Source: Tepidicella xavieri (lineage in GTDB: Bacteria; Pseudomonadota; Gammaproteobacteria; Burkholderiales; Burkholderiaceae_C). From it: a stretch of DNA of 64,000 nucleotides. Below are positions 19,415 through 28,999 of this stretch, piece by piece. The notes under the pieces are model-generated. The model was not told where the DNA came from. It did not search any database and saw only the letters and a program-made list of their open reading frames with translations. The DNA lies in NCBI RefSeq assembly GCF_004363315.1, contig NZ_SNYL01000007.1, forward strand, positions 87,054 to 151,053. Reading direction: 5' to 3'. The translations under genes were made by a program, and so were the position numbers. How positions within the stretch are numbered: the first letter of the stretch is position 1; each line of letters opens with the position of its first letter.

Positions 19415-20026
19415 ATGATGGTTTTGTATTCGGGCACCACCTGCCCCTATTCCCACCGCTGCCGCTTCGTGCTGTTCGAGAAGGGCATGGATTTCGAGAT
19501 CCGTGACGTTGACCTCTACAACAAGCCCGAAGACATCGCGGTGATGAACCCTTATGGTCAGGTGCCGATTCTGGTCGAGCGCGACCTGATCCTGTACGAG
19601 TCCAACATCATCAACGAGTACATCGACGAACGTTTCCCTCACCCGCAGCTCATGCCGGGCGACCCGGTCGATCGTGCTCGGGTGCGCCTGTTTCTGCTCA
19701 ACTTCGAGAAAGAGCTGTTCACGCACGTGTCGGTGTTGGAGTCGCGCACGGCCAAGGGCAATGAAAAAGCCATCGAGAAGGCCAAGAACCACATTCGCGA
19801 CCGGCTGACCCAGCTCGCCCCGGTGTTCCTGAAGAACAAATACATGCTGGGCGAAAATTTCTCCATGCTCGACGTTGCCATCGCCCCCCTGTTGTGGCGG
19901 TTGGATCACTACGGCATTGAACTGAGCAAGAACGCGGCGCCGCTGCTGAAGTACGCCGAGCGCATTTTTTCGCGCCCGGCCTACATCGAGGCGCTGACGC
20001 CTTCCGAAAAGGTGATGCGCAAATAA
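19415..20026 (+). CDS. sspA: Stringent starvation protein A
   Basis: RNA polymerase-associated protein of the glutathione S-transferase fold, without expected GST activity. The 203-aa protein has an N-terminal thioredoxin-like domain beginning MVLYSGTTCPYSHRCRFVLFE, the NPYGQVPILVERD segment and a C-terminal helical domain. It is paired with sspB as in most beta- and gamma-proteobacteria. The start follows GAGGAG. The two ATGs at 19415 and 19418 are equally possible. Confidence 0.95.
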   Translation: MMVLYSGTTCPYSHRCRFVLFEKGMDFEIRDVDLYNKPEDIAVMNPYGQVPILVERDLILYESNIINEYIDERFPHPQLMPGDPVDRARVRLFLLNFEKELFTHVSVLESRTAKGNEKAIEKAKNHIRDRLTQLAPVFLKNKYMLGENFSMLDVAIAPLLWRLDHYGIELSKNAAPLLKYAERIFSRPAYIEALTPSEKVMRK

Positions 20027-20036
20027 GCCGGTCCTC

Positions 20037-20504
20037 ATGTCACGCGACGAAGCACCCTCCACCCGGCCGTACCTGATTCGTGCCTTGCACGAATGGTGCA
20101 CCGACTGCGGACTGACGCCGTACATCGCCGTGGCCGTCGATGCCACCGTGCAGGTGCCGCGCGAGTATGTGAAGAACGACGAGATCGTGCTGAACATCAG
20201 CTACGACGCCACCAGCCATTTGCAACTGGGCAACGACTACATCGAGTTCAAGGCCCGATTCGGTGGCGTGCCGCGCGAGGTGGTGGTGCCGGTCGATCAC
20301 GTGGTGGCCATCTATGCGCGCGAAAACGCGCAGGGCATGGCGTTCCCGGCGCCGGTGTTGCAACACGACGCGCCCGCTGGCCCCAGCTTGCAGGTGGTCA
20401 GTGCCGAGCCCAACGGGGGGGCTGACCCCGAAGAGGACGCACCCCCGCCGCCGCCCGCAGCACCTGGTGGTGCCGGGCGGCCAGCGCTCAAGCGCGTGAA
20501 GTAG
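20037..20504 (+). CDS. sspB: ClpXP protease specificity-enhancing factor
   Basis: Adaptor that delivers ssrA-tagged substrates to ClpXP. The 155-aa protein has the folded N-terminal domain (YLIRALHEWCTDCGLTPYI through VPVDHVVAIYARENAQGM, residues ~10-100), a flexible acidic and proline-rich linker (ADPEEDAPPPPPA) and a short basic C-terminal tail ending RPALKRVK, which matches the ClpX-binding tail of the family. Ten bases separate it from sspA. Confidence 0.95.
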   Translation: MSRDEAPSTRPYLIRALHEWCTDCGLTPYIAVAVDATVQVPREYVKNDEIVLNISYDATSHLQLGNDYIEFKARFGGVPREVVVPVDHVVAIYARENAQGMAFPAPVLQHDAPAGPSLQVVSAEPNGGADPEEDAPPPPPAAPGGAGRPALKRVK

Positions 20505-20507
20505 AAT
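20502..20507 (+). promoter_or_regulatory. Candidate -10 element of tRNA-Thr
   Basis: TAGAAT overlaps the sspB stop codon and lies 10 bp before the first base of tRNA-Thr, a good -10 position for a tRNA promoter. No convincing -35 is visible at the usual distance. Confidence 0.35.
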
Positions 20508-20517
20508 CTTGGATTAT

Positions 20518-20593
20518 GCCGGTTTAGCTCAGTTGGTAGAGCAACCGCCTTGTAAGCGGTAGGTCGTCAGTTCGAATCCGACAACCGGCACCA
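20518..20593 (+). tRNA. tRNA-Thr(TGT)
   Basis: A complete cloverleaf of 76 nt including the encoded CCA. The acceptor stem GCCGGTT pairs perfectly with AACCGGC. The D stem is GCTC/GAGC, the anticodon stem ACCGC/GCGGT with loop CTTGTAA giving anticodon TGT, and the T arm is GTCAG-TTCGAAT-CCGAC. The single A-C mismatch in the T stem is also found in the E. coli tRNA-Thr(TGT), so it is not a defect. Confidence 0.97.
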
Positions 20594-20604
20594 TTCGATC
20601 AAAT

Positions 20605-20640
20605 AAAGGCCGCCAAGGACATGTACCTGGCGGCCTTTTT
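20605..20640. terminator. Bidirectional rho-independent terminator
   Basis: GGCCGCCAAGG and CCTGGCGGCC form a stem of about 10 bp with one bulged base around a 7-nt loop. The stem is flanked by AAATAAA on the left and TTTTT on the right, so it can terminate tRNA-Thr transcription on the plus strand and the convergent DUF721 gene on the minus strand. Confidence 0.8.
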
Positions 20641-20655
20641 CATCGCCTTTGGGCC

Positions 20656-20937
20656 TCAAGCCCGTACCTTGAGCCGGAGCTGCGCCACGCCGAGTCCTTC
20701 GCGGTGCAGGGCCTGCAGCAGCGTGGGGCTGAGTTGGCGCAGCTTGCTGGCGACGGCCGCATTGCGCACGAACACGCACCATGAGGATTCGTCCACCGGG
20801 CCTGCGGCCACCTGCGACCGCAGCCCGGCGGGCAGCAATGGCAGGATGGTGGCCAGCATGCGCTGCGACCGCTCGATGCGCTGTGCCACCCCGGCCAGCA
20901 CGGGGTGGGCCTGGACCGCCTGTTTCAAGGGAATCAT
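20656..20937 (-). CDS. DUF721/DciA-like protein
   Basis: A 93-aa protein related to the DUF721 family, which includes DciA, the replicative helicase loader/operator of bacteria lacking DnaC. The recognisable part is VDESSWCVFVRNAAVASKLRQLSPTLLQAL (quoted partially), where the WxVxVxNAAxAaKLRQ pattern is typical of the KH-like DciA domain. It is divergent from secA and separated from it by 157 bp, a synteny seen in many beta-proteobacteria. The loader function is inferred from family membership only. Confidence 0.75.
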   Translation of the reverse strand: MIPLKQAVQAHPVLAGVAQRIERSQRMLATILPLLPAGLRSQVAAGPVDESSWCVFVRNAAVASKLRQLSPTLLQALHREGLGVAQLRLKVRA

Positions 20938-20967
20938 GCGCGGATTATCGGGCCAAAGCGGGCAGGA

Positions 20968-20995
20968 TTCGCCCCAGTCCCGGGCCGGCTAAAAT
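20968..20995 (+). promoter_or_regulatory. Candidate promoter for secA
   Basis: TAAAAT at 20990-20995 fits a -10 element 99 bp before the secA start, in the gap between the divergent DUF721 gene and secA. The -35 candidate TTCGCC at 20968 is weak. Support rests on position and the A/T-rich hexamer in otherwise GC-rich DNA. Confidence 0.3.
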
Positions 20996-21094
20996 GCTTG
21001 GTCAAGGCGATGAGCGCCCACAACGGCCTGGCGTGTCCCCAGGCAGGCCCCGAATACCTTTTCCCTTGCCGTTGCGCAGGGGTGTGTTGTTTTT

Positions 21095-23857
21095 ATGCCC
21101 ATCCAGTTTCTGACCAAGCTCTTTGGCAGCCGCAATGACCGCCTGCTGAAGACCTACCGCAAGACCGTTGCCCGCATCAACGCTTTGGAGGCGCAATTCG
21201 AAAAGCTCAGCGATGAGCAGCTTCAGGGCAAAACGGCCGAGTTCAAGCAGCGCCTGGCGCAGGGGGAGTCGCTCGACGCCTTGCTGCCCGAGGCTTTCGC
21301 CACCGTTCGCGAAGCCAGCAAGCGCGTGATGAAAATGCGGCACTTCGATGTGCAGCTCATGGGCGGCATTGCCCTGCACAGCGGCAAGATTGCCGAAATG
21401 CGCACCGGCGAAGGCAAGACGCTGACCGCGACCTTGCCGGTTTACCTCAACGCCCTGACCGGCAAAGGGGTGCACGTGGTGACGGTCAACGACTATCTGG
21501 CCGCCCGTGACGCCCAGTGGATGGGCAAGCTTTACAACTGGCTGGGCCTGACGGTGGGTATCAACCTGCCGCAAATGCCGCGTGAAGACAAGCAGGCCGC
21601 CTATGCGGCCGACATCACTTACGGCACCAACAACGAATACGGCTTCGACTATCTGCGCGACAACATGGTGTACGAGGCGCGCGACCGGGTGCAGCGTGGC
21701 CTGAATTACGCCATTGTGGACGAGGTGGACTCCATCCTCATTGACGAGGCCCGCACGCCGTTGATCATCAGCGGACAGGCCGAGGACCATACCGCTTTGT
21801 ACGTGGCGGTCAACAAGCTGGTGCCCCAGCTCGAACGCCAGGAAGGCGAGGAAGACCCGCGCACGGGCGAGGGGGTCATCAAGCCCGGGGACTTCACGGT
21901 GGACGAGAAGGCGCACTCCATCCACATGACCGAGCGCGGCCACGAAAAGGCCGAAGCCCTGCTCGTGCAGGCTGGTCTGCTGGCCGAGGGCGCCTCGCTC
22001 TACGACCCGTCCAACATTGCGCTGATGCACCATCTGGTCACGGCGTTGAAGGCGCATCACCTGTTCCACCGCGATCAGCACTATGTGGTGCAAAACGGCG
22101 AGATCGTGATCGTGGACGAATTCACCGGCCGCCTGATGCAGGGACGCCGCTGGAGCGATGGCCTGCACCAGGCCGTCGAGGCCAAGGAAGGGGTGCGCAT
22201 CCAGCCCGAAAACCAGACGCTGGCCTCCATCACCTTCCAGAACTATTTCCGCCTGTATGCCAAGCTGGCCGGCATGACCGGCACCGCCGATACCGAGGCT
22301 TACGAGTTCCAGGAAATCTATGGCCTGGAGACGGTGGTCATTCCACCCAACAAGCCGAGCCAGCGCCGCGACGAGCTCGACCGCGTGTACAAGACCACCC
22401 GCGAGAAATACGCGGCCGCCATCGCCGACATCAAGGAGTGCCATGAGCGCGGCCAGCCGGTGCTGGTTGGCACGTCGTCGATCGAGAATTCGGAAATCAT
22501 CGCCGAGTTGTTGCGCAAAGAGAAGCTGCCCCACGAAGTGCTCAATGCCAAGCAGCACGCCCGCGAGGCCGACATCATTGCGCAAGCCGGCCGGCCTGGG
22601 GCCATCACCATCGCCACCAACATGGCGGGCCGGGGGACCGACATCGTGCTCGGTGGCAACCTGGAGAAGATGCTCGCCGCCATCGAGGCCGACCCGGCGC
22701 TGGACGAGGCCACCAAGGCCCAGCGGATGGAGGCCGTGCGCGCGCAGTGGCAGGCCGACCACGACAAGGTCAAGGCGTTGGGGGGCTTGCGCATCATCGC
22801 CACCGAGCGGCACGAGAGCCGCCGCATCGACAACCAGTTGCGTGGCCGCGCCGGACGGCAGGGCGACCCGGGTTCCAGCCGTTTCTACCTGAGCCTGGAC
22901 GATCCGCTGATGCGCATTTTCGCGGGCGACCGGGTGCGTGCCATCATGGACCGGCTCAACATGCCCGAAGGTGAGGCGATCGAGGCCGGCATCGTCACGC
23001 GCAGCATCGAAAGCGCGCAGCGCAAGGTGGAGGCGCGCAACTTCGACATCCGCAAGCAGTTGCTCGAATACGACGACGTCTCCAACGACCAGCGCAAGGT
23101 GATTTACCAGCAGCGCAACGACATCATCGACGCGACCGACATGTCGGCGCAGATCGCCGCCTTGCGCGAGGGCTGCATGACCGATGTGGTGCGGCAATTC
23201 GTGCCCGTGGACAGCGTCGAGGAGCAGTGGGATCTGGCCGGCCTGGAGAAGACGTTGGCCGAGGAGTGGGGCTTGCCCATGACCCTGGTCAAGGACGTGG
23301 AGGGCGCCAGTGAGATGTCCGACCAGGACATCGTGGACAAAGTGGTGGCCGCGGCCCATGCCGCCTACGAGGCGAAAGTGGCGCTGGTCGGCCGGGAGAA
23401 CTTCAACAACTTCGAGCGCGTGGTGCTGCTGCAGACTCTGGACAGTCACTGGCGCGACCATCTCAGCGCGCTCGACTATTTGCGCCAGGGCATCCACCTG
23501 CGCGGTTATGCGCAGAAACAGCCCAAGCAGGAATACAAGCGCGAAGCGTTCCAGCTGTTTGGCTTGTTGCTCGACCAGGTGCGCAACGAGGTGACGCGCA
23601 TCCTGATGAATGTGAAGGTGCAGTCGCCCCAGCAGGTCAATACCGCGGCGCAACAGATGGAGGCCCAGGCCGAGCATCTGAGCAACGTCACTTACACCGC
23701 GCCCACCGAAACCGGCGAGACCGAAACCACGGCCGATCGGGGGCTGCTGGGGGGGGCGGCCGCAGCCGCCCCGGCGGTGCCGCGCGTGGGCCGCAACGAT
23801 CCTTGCCCCTGCGGCAGCGGCAAAAAATACAAGCATTGCCACGGCAAGCTGACCTGA
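21095..23857 (+). CDS. secA: Preprotein translocase ATPase SecA
   Basis: Motor of the Sec export pathway. The 920-aa protein has the DEAD-motor Walker A region [17 protein letters not shown] (residues ~103), [28 protein letters not shown] as Walker B, helicase motif VI-like [18 protein letters not shown] and the helical scaffold with [16 protein letters not shown]. The extreme C terminus [18 protein letters not shown] is the zinc-binding SecB-interacting tail. Length and domain order are normal. It is followed 12 bp later by argJ. Confidence 0.98.
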   Translation: MPIQFLTKLFGSRNDRLLKTYRKTVARINALEAQFEKLSDEQLQGKTAEFKQRLAQGESLDALLPEAFATVREASKRVMKMRHFDVQLMGGIALHSGKIAEMRTGEGKTLTATLPVYLNALTGKGVHVVTVNDYLAARDAQWMGKLYNWLGLTVGINLPQMPREDKQAAYAADITYGTNNEYGFDYLRDNMVYEARDRVQRGLNYAIVDEVDSILIDEARTPLIISGQAEDHTALYVAVNKLVPQLERQEGEEDPRTGEGVIKPGDFTVDEKAHSIHMTERGHEKAEALLVQAGLLAEGASLYDPSNIALMHHLVTALKAHHLFHRDQHYVVQNGEIVIVDEFTGRLMQGRRWSDGLHQAVEAKEGVRIQPENQTLASITFQNYFRLYAKLAGMTGTADTEAYEFQEIYGLETVVIPPNKPSQRRDELDRVYKTTREKYAAAIADIKECHERGQPVLVGTSSIENSEIIAELLRKEKLPHEVLNAKQHAREADIIAQAGRPGAITIATNMAGRGTDIVLGGNLEKMLAAIEADPALDEATKAQRMEAVRAQWQADHDKVKALGGLRIIATERHESRRIDNQLRGRAGRQGDPGSSRFYLSLDDPLMRIFAGDRVRAIMDRLNMPEGEAIEAGIVTRSIESAQRKVEARNFDIRKQLLEYDDVSNDQRKVIYQQRNDIIDATDMSAQIAALREGCMTDVVRQFVPVDSVEEQWDLAGLEKTLAEEWGLPMTLVKDVEGASEMSDQDIVDKVVAAAHAAYEAKVALVGRENFNNFERVVLLQTLDSHWRDHLSALDYLRQGIHLRGYAQKQPKQEYKREAFQLFGLLLDQVRNEVTRILMNVKVQSPQQVNTAAQQMEAQAEHLSNVTYTAPTETGETETTADRGLLGGAAAAAPAVPRVGRNDPCPCGSGKKYKHCHGKLT

Positions 23858-23869
23858 AAGGAGCCTCTC

Positions 23870-25099
23870 ATGGCCGTCAATTGGAGTGCCCCCGCGGCGC
23901 AAGATTTGTGGCCCGTGCCGGGCCTGACCATCGGCGTGACCGAAGCCGGCGTGCGTAAGGCCAACCGGAAAGACCTGACCGTGTTCTTGTTGGATGAGGG
24001 CGCAGCCGTGGGTGGCGTGTTCACCCAGAACCGCTACTGTGCCGCGCCGGTGCAGGTCTGCCGCGAGCACCTGGCGCAGGGCCAGCCGATCCGGGCCATG
24101 GTCGTCAACACGGGCAACGCCAATGCCGGGACCGGACAACCGGGCCTGGCCGCGGCCCGCGCCACGTGCGAGGCGCTGGCCGGCCACCTGGGGGTGGCCC
24201 CGAATCAGGTGCTGCCGTTTTCCACCGGCGTGATCATGGAGCCGCTGCCGGTCGAGCGCATCGTCGCCGGCCTGCCGGCGGCCTTGGCCGATGCCCGGCC
24301 CGATCACTGGCTCAAGGCCGCCGAAGGCATCATGACCACCGACACCGTGCCGAAGGCCGCCAGCCGGCAGGTGCGCATCGGCGGGCAAACGGTGACCATC
24401 ACCGGCATTGCCAAGGGGGCCGGCATGATCCGCCCCAACATGGCGACCATGCTGGGCTTTCTGGCCACCGATGCCAACCTGGTCCCCGGGTTGCTGCCGG
24501 CGCTGGCCAAGGCGCTGGCCGATGTGTCGTTCAATCGTGTCACGGTCGATGGCGACACCTCCACCAACGATTCGTTCGTGGTGGTGGCCACGCGCAAGGC
24601 CGCGCATGCCGAGATCACCGATCTGGCCAGCCCCGAAGGGCAAGCCCTGCAAGCGGCCATGGCCGAGGTGGCCCGGACGCTGGCGCATGCCATCGTGCGC
24701 GATGGCGAGGGGGCGACCAAATTCATCGCGGTGCAAGTCGAAGGCGGCCGCGACAGTGAGGAATGCCTGAAGGTGGCCTACGCCATCGCGCATTCGCCGC
24801 TGGTCAAGACCGCGTTTTTTGCCAGCGACCCGAACCTGGGGCGCATCTTGGCTGCGGTCGGCTATGCCGGCATTGCCGACCTGGACCAAAGCCTCATCGA
24901 GTTGTACCTGGATGACGTGCATGTCGTCACTGGTGGAGGGCGCCACCCCGATTACCGCGAGGAAGACGGCGCGCGGGTGATGAAGCAAAGCGAGATCACC
25001 ATTCGCGTCCACCTCCACCGCGGGGAGGCGGTCGAGACGGTGTGGACCTGCGACTTCAGTCACGATTACGTCACCATCAACGCGGATTACCGTTCCTGA
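23870..25099 (+). CDS. argJ: Bifunctional ornithine acetyltransferase/N-acetylglutamate synthase
   Basis: Arginine biosynthesis enzyme of the cyclic acetyl pathway. The 409-aa precursor self-cleaves before the nucleophilic threonine in the motif [16 protein letters not shown]; the cleavage sequence is intact. The beta chain begins at that threonine and includes [10 protein letters not shown] and [15 protein letters not shown]. Whether it has both activities or only ornithine acetyltransferase cannot be told from sequence. Start ATG 23870 follows the ribosome-binding sequence AAAGGAGCC. Confidence 0.96.
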   Translation: MAVNWSAPAAQDLWPVPGLTIGVTEAGVRKANRKDLTVFLLDEGAAVGGVFTQNRYCAAPVQVCREHLAQGQPIRAMVVNTGNANAGTGQPGLAAARATCEALAGHLGVAPNQVLPFSTGVIMEPLPVERIVAGLPAALADARPDHWLKAAEGIMTTDTVPKAASRQVRIGGQTVTITGIAKGAGMIRPNMATMLGFLATDANLVPGLLPALAKALADVSFNRVTVDGDTSTNDSFVVVATRKAAHAEITDLASPEGQALQAAMAEVARTLAHAIVRDGEGATKFIAVQVEGGRDSEECLKVAYAIAHSPLVKTAFFASDPNLGRILAAVGYAGIADLDQSLIELYLDDVHVVTGGGRHPDYREEDGARVMKQSEITIRVHLHRGEAVETVWTCDFSHDYVTINADYRS

Positions 25100-25114
25100 A
25101 CCCGCGACGCGCCC

Positions 25115-25978
25115 ATGAACGAAGCCTTTGAACGCCTGTTGCAACGCGCCGAGGCGCTGATGGCCCGCATCGAGGCGGTGTTGCCGCAGCCCCTGGGGGC
25201 GCCGGACTGGTCGGCGTCGGTGGCCTTTCGCTACCGCAAGCGCGGCGGGCATGGCGTGCTGGAGCCGGTGCGGCATGTGGCCACCATCGCGCTGGACGAT
25301 TTGCGCGAGATCGACGACCAGAAAGAGAAGATCCAGCGCAACACGGCCCATTTCGTGCAGGGGCTGCCGGCCAACAATGTGCTGCTGACCGGGGCCCGTG
25401 GAACGGGCAAGAGCTCGCTCATCAAGGCCTGTCTCAACGCCTATGCCGCCGAAGGCTTGCGGCTGATCGAGGTGGACAAAGCCGATCTGGTGGACCTGCC
25501 CGACATCGTGGACGTGGTGACCGATCGGCCCGAGAAGTTCATCGTCTTCTGCGACGACCTCAGCTTCGAGGATGGCGAGCCGGGCTACAAGGCCTTGAAG
25601 TCGATCCTGGATGGCTCGGTGGCGGCAGCCAGCCCCAACGTGTTGATCTACGCCACCAGCAACCGGCGCCACCTGTTGCCGGAATACATGAAGGAAAACC
25701 TGACCTACACCCATACCGAAGATGGTGAAGTCCACCCGGGCGAGGCGGTGGAAGAAAAGATTTCACTGTCGGAGCGATTCGGCCTGTGGGTGAGCTTCTA
25801 TCCCTTCAGCCAGGACGAGTACCTCAGTGTCGTGCGCCAGTGGCTTGGCCACTATGGGGTGCCCGAGGCCGAATTCGAGCAGGCCCGGCCCCGGGCTTTG
25901 GTGTGGGCGCTGGAGCGTGGCTCGCGCAGCGGGCGGGTGGCCTACCAGTTTGCCCGGGACTACGTAGGTAGCCGATGA
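25115..25978 (+). CDS. AAA+ ATPase, DUF815 family
   Basis: A 287-aa ATPase of the DUF815 family, with Walker A LLTGARGTGKSSLIKA (residues ~90-105), Walker B KFIVFCDDLSFED and the sensor-type ATSNRRHLLPEYM. The family is widespread in proteobacteria but has no assigned function. It sits between argJ and a NUDIX hydrolase, a conserved arrangement in Burkholderiales, and its stop overlaps the NUDIX start by four bases. No membrane segment is present. Confidence 0.88.
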   Translation: MNEAFERLLQRAEALMARIEAVLPQPLGAPDWSASVAFRYRKRGGHGVLEPVRHVATIALDDLREIDDQKEKIQRNTAHFVQGLPANNVLLTGARGTGKSSLIKACLNAYAAEGLRLIEVDKADLVDLPDIVDVVTDRPEKFIVFCDDLSFEDGEPGYKALKSILDGSVAAASPNVLIYATSNRRHLLPEYMKENLTYTHTEDGEVHPGEAVEEKISLSERFGLWVSFYPFSQDEYLSVVRQWLGHYGVPEAEFEQARPRALVWALERGSRSGRVAYQFARDYVGSR

Positions 25979-26427
25979 GCGATGTGTTGGTGGCCGATGG
26001 TCAGCGCCCGCGTGCGGGTGGCCCCGATCGGCCCGTGACCGATGTGGCCGTGGGGGTGCTGATCGACCCCCAGGGGCGTTTTCTGCTGACGAGTCGGCCC
26101 CCGGGCAAGGTGTATGCCGGCTACTGGGAGTTTCCGGGGGGCAAGGTGGAGGCCGGTGAATCGGTGGCCCAGGCCTTGCGGCGGGAATTGCAGGAGGAAA
26201 TTGGCGTGACGGTGGGCGCCGTGCATCCGTGGCGCGAGCAGGTGGTCGATTACCCGCATGCCTTGGTGCGCCTGCATTTCTGCAAAGTGTTTGACTGGAG
26301 CGGCGAACTGCACATGCACGAGGGCCAGCAGTTTGCGTGGCAGACGCTGCCGGTGACGGTGGCCCCCATATTGCCGGGCACCGTGCCGGTGCTGGCGTGG
26401 CTGCAGCAGGAGCGGTTGCCGACTTGA
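25975..26427 (+). CDS. NUDIX hydrolase, MutT-like
   Basis: A 150-aa hydrolase with a perfect NUDIX box, GGKVEAGES followed by the REL-EE-G pattern of Gx5Ex7REUxEExGU. The ASRPPGKVYAGYWEFPGGK-like context (here LTSRPPGKVYAGYWEFPG) matches MutT/8-oxo-dGTP diphosphatases, which clean oxidised guanine nucleotides from the pool. The start overlaps the DUF815 gene by ATGA. Assignment to mutT is likely but other nucleotide substrates are possible. Confidence 0.87.
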   Translation: MSDVLVADGQRPRAGGPDRPVTDVAVGVLIDPQGRFLLTSRPPGKVYAGYWEFPGGKVEAGESVAQALRRELQEEIGVTVGAVHPWREQVVDYPHALVRLHFCKVFDWSGELHMHEGQQFAWQTLPVTVAPILPGTVPVLAWLQQERLPT

Positions 26428-26444
26428 TAGGGCCCTGCGGGGCG

Positions 26445-26690
26445 TCAGTGGGGCGCTTGGCCGCCTTGGGGAGGATGGCCCTCGCCCTGCGCCTCGATCG
26501 ACAGCCCTTCGGATTCGGGGGGCGGGCTGCTGGGGACGCGGAAGGTTTCCGAGGCCCAGGCCCCCAGGTCGATCTGTTTGCAGCGCTCGCTGCAAAACGG
26601 GCGGAAGCGGTTGCTCGGGGCGTACAGGCTGGGGCCGCCACAGGTGGGGCAGCTGACCGTGGTGGGTGCGAAGGCGGGCGGCTGGCTCAT
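26445..26690 (-). CDS. yacG: DNA gyrase inhibitor YacG
   Basis: Small zinc protein of 81 aa with the four-cysteine site CPTCGG and [17 protein letters not shown], the YacG signature, followed by a disordered proline/glutamate-rich tail. In E. coli YacG binds the GyrB C-terminal domain. The ATG overlaps the zapD stop (ATGA), closing the prepilin peptidase-coaE-zapD-yacG operon. Confidence 0.93.
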   Translation of the reverse strand: MSQPPAFAPTTVSCPTCGGPSLYAPSNRFRPFCSERCKQIDLGAWASETFRVPSSPPPESEGLSIEAQGEGHPPQGGQAPH

Positions 26691-27448
26691 GCGCAGAGCG
26701 TGACTTCGAACTCGGGGCTTTGGTCGGCGGCCAGCGCCAGCCGGCCTTCGCTGCCACGGCGCAGCAACCGCACGGAAAACATCAGCCGGTTGCCGCTGAT
26801 TTCGGGGATGAGTTCCAACTGCGGGTCCAGCCACAGCCGCAGCAGTTGATAGGTTTTGTTCTGCGGCAGGTTCTGCTGGAACTGCCCGTGGCTGGCCATC
26901 ACTTTTTGGGGCAGGCCATTTTCCCGTAGCAGCGACAACAGCAACTGCACGGGCTCCGCCAGGCTGGCGAGCGCCTGGGTCCAGCGGATCAATTCCTGTT
27001 GGCGCTGCTCGGCGGGGCGGTGTTGCCAGTCGTGGTAGGCGGGCAGGTCGAATTCGCAGGTGCCTCCGGGGATGGTGATGCGACTGCGCACCGACATCAG
27101 CCACTCGTTGTCCGTCAGCGCGTGCCCGACCTTGCCGGCGTCTTCGTGCAAGGCGGTGAAGCAGGCGTCGAGCCGGGCAATGAACTGGTCCAGCGCCGCC
27201 TCGGAAATGGCCGGATTGCCTCGGTAGCTGTTGTAGAGCTGCTTGTGCTTGTCGAGGTCTTTGAGGATCTCGGTTTTGAGATCGGAGCGGGCACCCACGT
27301 CCATGATCTCGAACATCGTCTGGATGGCGTAGTGATGGTCCAGCGGATGGTGGCGCGCAATGAGTTCCGCCAGCCGGCGGAACAGATGCTCCAGACGCAG
27401 ATAGGTCCGGATGCGCTCGTTGAACGGGTATTCGTAAAGAATCACCAT
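26687..27448 (-). CDS. zapD: Cell division protein ZapD
   Basis: FtsZ-associated protein that bundles Z-ring filaments. The start is the ATG at 27448 ([20 protein letters not shown]), five bases after the coaE stop; the frame is open further upstream but is a shadow of coaE. The 253-aa protein has the alpha-helical N-terminal domain and the beta C-terminal domain, with [19 protein letters not shown] at the end. Length matches the DUF1342/ZapD family. Confidence 0.94.
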   Translation of the reverse strand: MVILYEYPFNERIRTYLRLEHLFRRLAELIARHHPLDHHYAIQTMFEIMDVGARSDLKTEILKDLDKHKQLYNSYRGNPAISEAALDQFIARLDACFTALHEDAGKVGHALTDNEWLMSVRSRITIPGGTCEFDLPAYHDWQHRPAEQRQQELIRWTQALASLAEPVQLLLSLLRENGLPQKVMASHGQFQQNLPQNKTYQLLRLWLDPQLELIPEISGNRLMFSVRLLRRGSEGRLALAADQSPEFEVTLCA

Positions 27449-27452
27449 GGGA

Positions 27453-28082
27453 TCATAGCCCGAATTGGCGCCGTGTCTGGGCGTAGGCGTGGCGGACCTG
27501 TGTTTCCAATTGTTCCAAGGTGGCTTGATCGTTGTCGATGACCGTGTTGGCCACGGCGAGGCGTTGCGCGCGACTGGCTTGGGCAGCCAATACCGCCAGC
27601 ACCTGCTCGCGCGGCCAGCCGTTGCGCTGCATGACGCGACGAATTTGTGTGTCGGGCAGGCAATCCACCACCCACAGCGTGTGGATGCGATCGCGCCAGG
27701 TGGCTGACTCCACCAGCAGCGGGATGTCCAGCACCACGCAATCGGTGGGAGCGGCCGCGCAGCGGTTTTCGATGTCTGCCCGCACGATGGGATGCACAAT
27801 GGCTTCGAGCCGCTGCCGGGCCGATGGGTCCTGAAACACGAGCTGGCGCATGCGGTCCCGGTCCAAGGCCCCGTCAGGGCCAATGAGCGCGTCGCCGAAG
27901 GCTTGGCGTATGGGTTCGATGGCGGCCCCGCCGGCGGCCGTGCTGGCGCGGGAGATGACGTCGGCATCGACCAGCGTGGCCCCCAGCCGGACCAGCAGCC
28001 CGGCGACGGTGCTCTTGCCGCTGCCGATGCCACCGGTCAGCCCAATGCGCAGCGGGCGCGGGGGCAATGCGGGTCGCGTCAC
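27453..28082 (-). CDS. coaE: Dephospho-CoA kinase
   Basis: Last step of coenzyme A synthesis, phosphorylating dephospho-CoA on the ribose 3'-hydroxyl. The 209-aa protein shows the P-loop GLTGGIGSGKSTVA, the DADVISR substrate motif and VVLDIPLLVES. The GTG start at 28082 is chosen because it overlaps the prepilin peptidase stop (GTGA); no ATG lies closer to the P-loop. Position between the peptidase and zapD is conserved. Confidence 0.95.
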   Translation of the reverse strand: MTRPALPPRPLRIGLTGGIGSGKSTVAGLLVRLGATLVDADVISRASTAAGGAAIEPIRQAFGDALIGPDGALDRDRMRQLVFQDPSARQRLEAIVHPIVRADIENRCAAAPTDCVVLDIPLLVESATWRDRIHTLWVVDCLPDTQIRRVMQRNGWPREQVLAVLAAQASRAQRLAVANTVIDNDQATLEQLETQVRHAYAQTRRQFGL

Positions 28083-28924
28083 AGGCCCACCCAGGTAAGC
28101 AACTGGCCCGGACCGACGATGAGGGCTGCCAGCCCGGCAAAGGCCAGAAAAGGGCCGAACGGGATGTAGCCGCCTTCGCGCAGGCCGCTGCTGAACTTCA
28201 TGGTGATGCCGATCACCGCGCCAATGACCGACGCCATGAGGATCATGGGGATGAGGGCCTGCCAGCCGAACCAGGCGCCCAGCGCGGCGAACAGCTTGAA
28301 GTCGCCATAGCCCATGCCCTCCTTGCCGGTGGCGAGCTTGAACACCCAGTACACCAACCACAGTGACAGATATCCCCCGACGGCGCCCCACAAGGCCTCG
28401 GCCAGGGCGATGCCACTCCAGCCCCAGGCGGCGGCGATCAGGCCGGCCCAGACCAGCGGCAGGGTGATGTCGTCGGGCAGCAAGGTGGTGTCCCAGTCGA
28501 TGAAGGCCAGGGCGATGAGCGCGCCCACGAAGCCGAACCAGGCCAGCGTGGGCCATGCCATGCCATGCTGGGCGAACACCCAGGCAAACAGTCCGCCGGT
28601 GAGCAGTTCGACGAACGGATAGCGCCACCCGATGCGGGTGCCGCAGGCCGCGCAACGGCCACGCAGCAGCAGGTAGCTGATCACGGGCATGTTCTGGTAC
28701 CAGGCAATGCCGGTGCCGCACGATGGGCAGCGCGAGCGTGGGTGCAGCAGGTTCAGCGGCGGCTGATCCGGCACAGGCTGGCCGGTCATTTCGGCGCATT
28801 CGAGGGCCCAGCGTCGCTCCATCATGCGTGGCAAGCGGTGGATGACCACGTTCAAAAAGCTGCCCACCAACAAGCCCAGAAGGCCGGCGGCGGCAATGCC
28901 CAGAGGGCTGTCGAGAAGTTCCAT
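28079..28924 (-). CDS. pilD: Type IV prepilin peptidase / leader peptidase
   Basis: Inner-membrane aspartic protease that cleaves and N-methylates type IV prepilins and type II secretion pseudopilins. The 281-aa protein has the N-terminal GSFLNVVIHRLPRMMERRW, a zinc-type tetracysteine (CPSCGTGI and CAACGTRIG), and the two catalytic aspartates in FIDWDTTLLPDD and GMGYGDFKLFAALGAW. About eight membrane spans are present. It opens the operon with coaE, zapD and yacG. No pilin genes are in this window. Confidence 0.94.
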   Translation of the reverse strand: MELLDSPLGIAAAGLLGLLVGSFLNVVIHRLPRMMERRWALECAEMTGQPVPDQPPLNLLHPRSRCPSCGTGIAWYQNMPVISYLLLRGRCAACGTRIGWRYPFVELLTGGLFAWVFAQHGMAWPTLAWFGFVGALIALAFIDWDTTLLPDDITLPLVWAGLIAAAWGWSGIALAEALWGAVGGYLSLWLVYWVFKLATGKEGMGYGDFKLFAALGAWFGWQALIPMILMASVIGAVIGITMKFSSGLREGGYIPFGPFLAFAGLAALIVGPGQLLTWVGL

Positions 28925-28999
28925 GCGTGAACCATGAATCGAGAGAGCAGCCTGCAGTGTAAACAGCTCAGCGGCCGCGGGGCCGGTTACAGTGCGGGT

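Noticed and set aside
20518..20593. T-stem mismatch in tRNA-Thr as a defect
   Set aside because: The same A-C pair is present in the E. coli tRNA-Thr(TGT), so it is normal.
21002..25735. 1577-codon minus-strand open frame opposite secA, argJ and the DUF815 gene
   Set aside because: Lies antisense to three conserved genes and has His/Gly/Gln-rich low-information sequence typical of antisense frames in GC-rich DNA.
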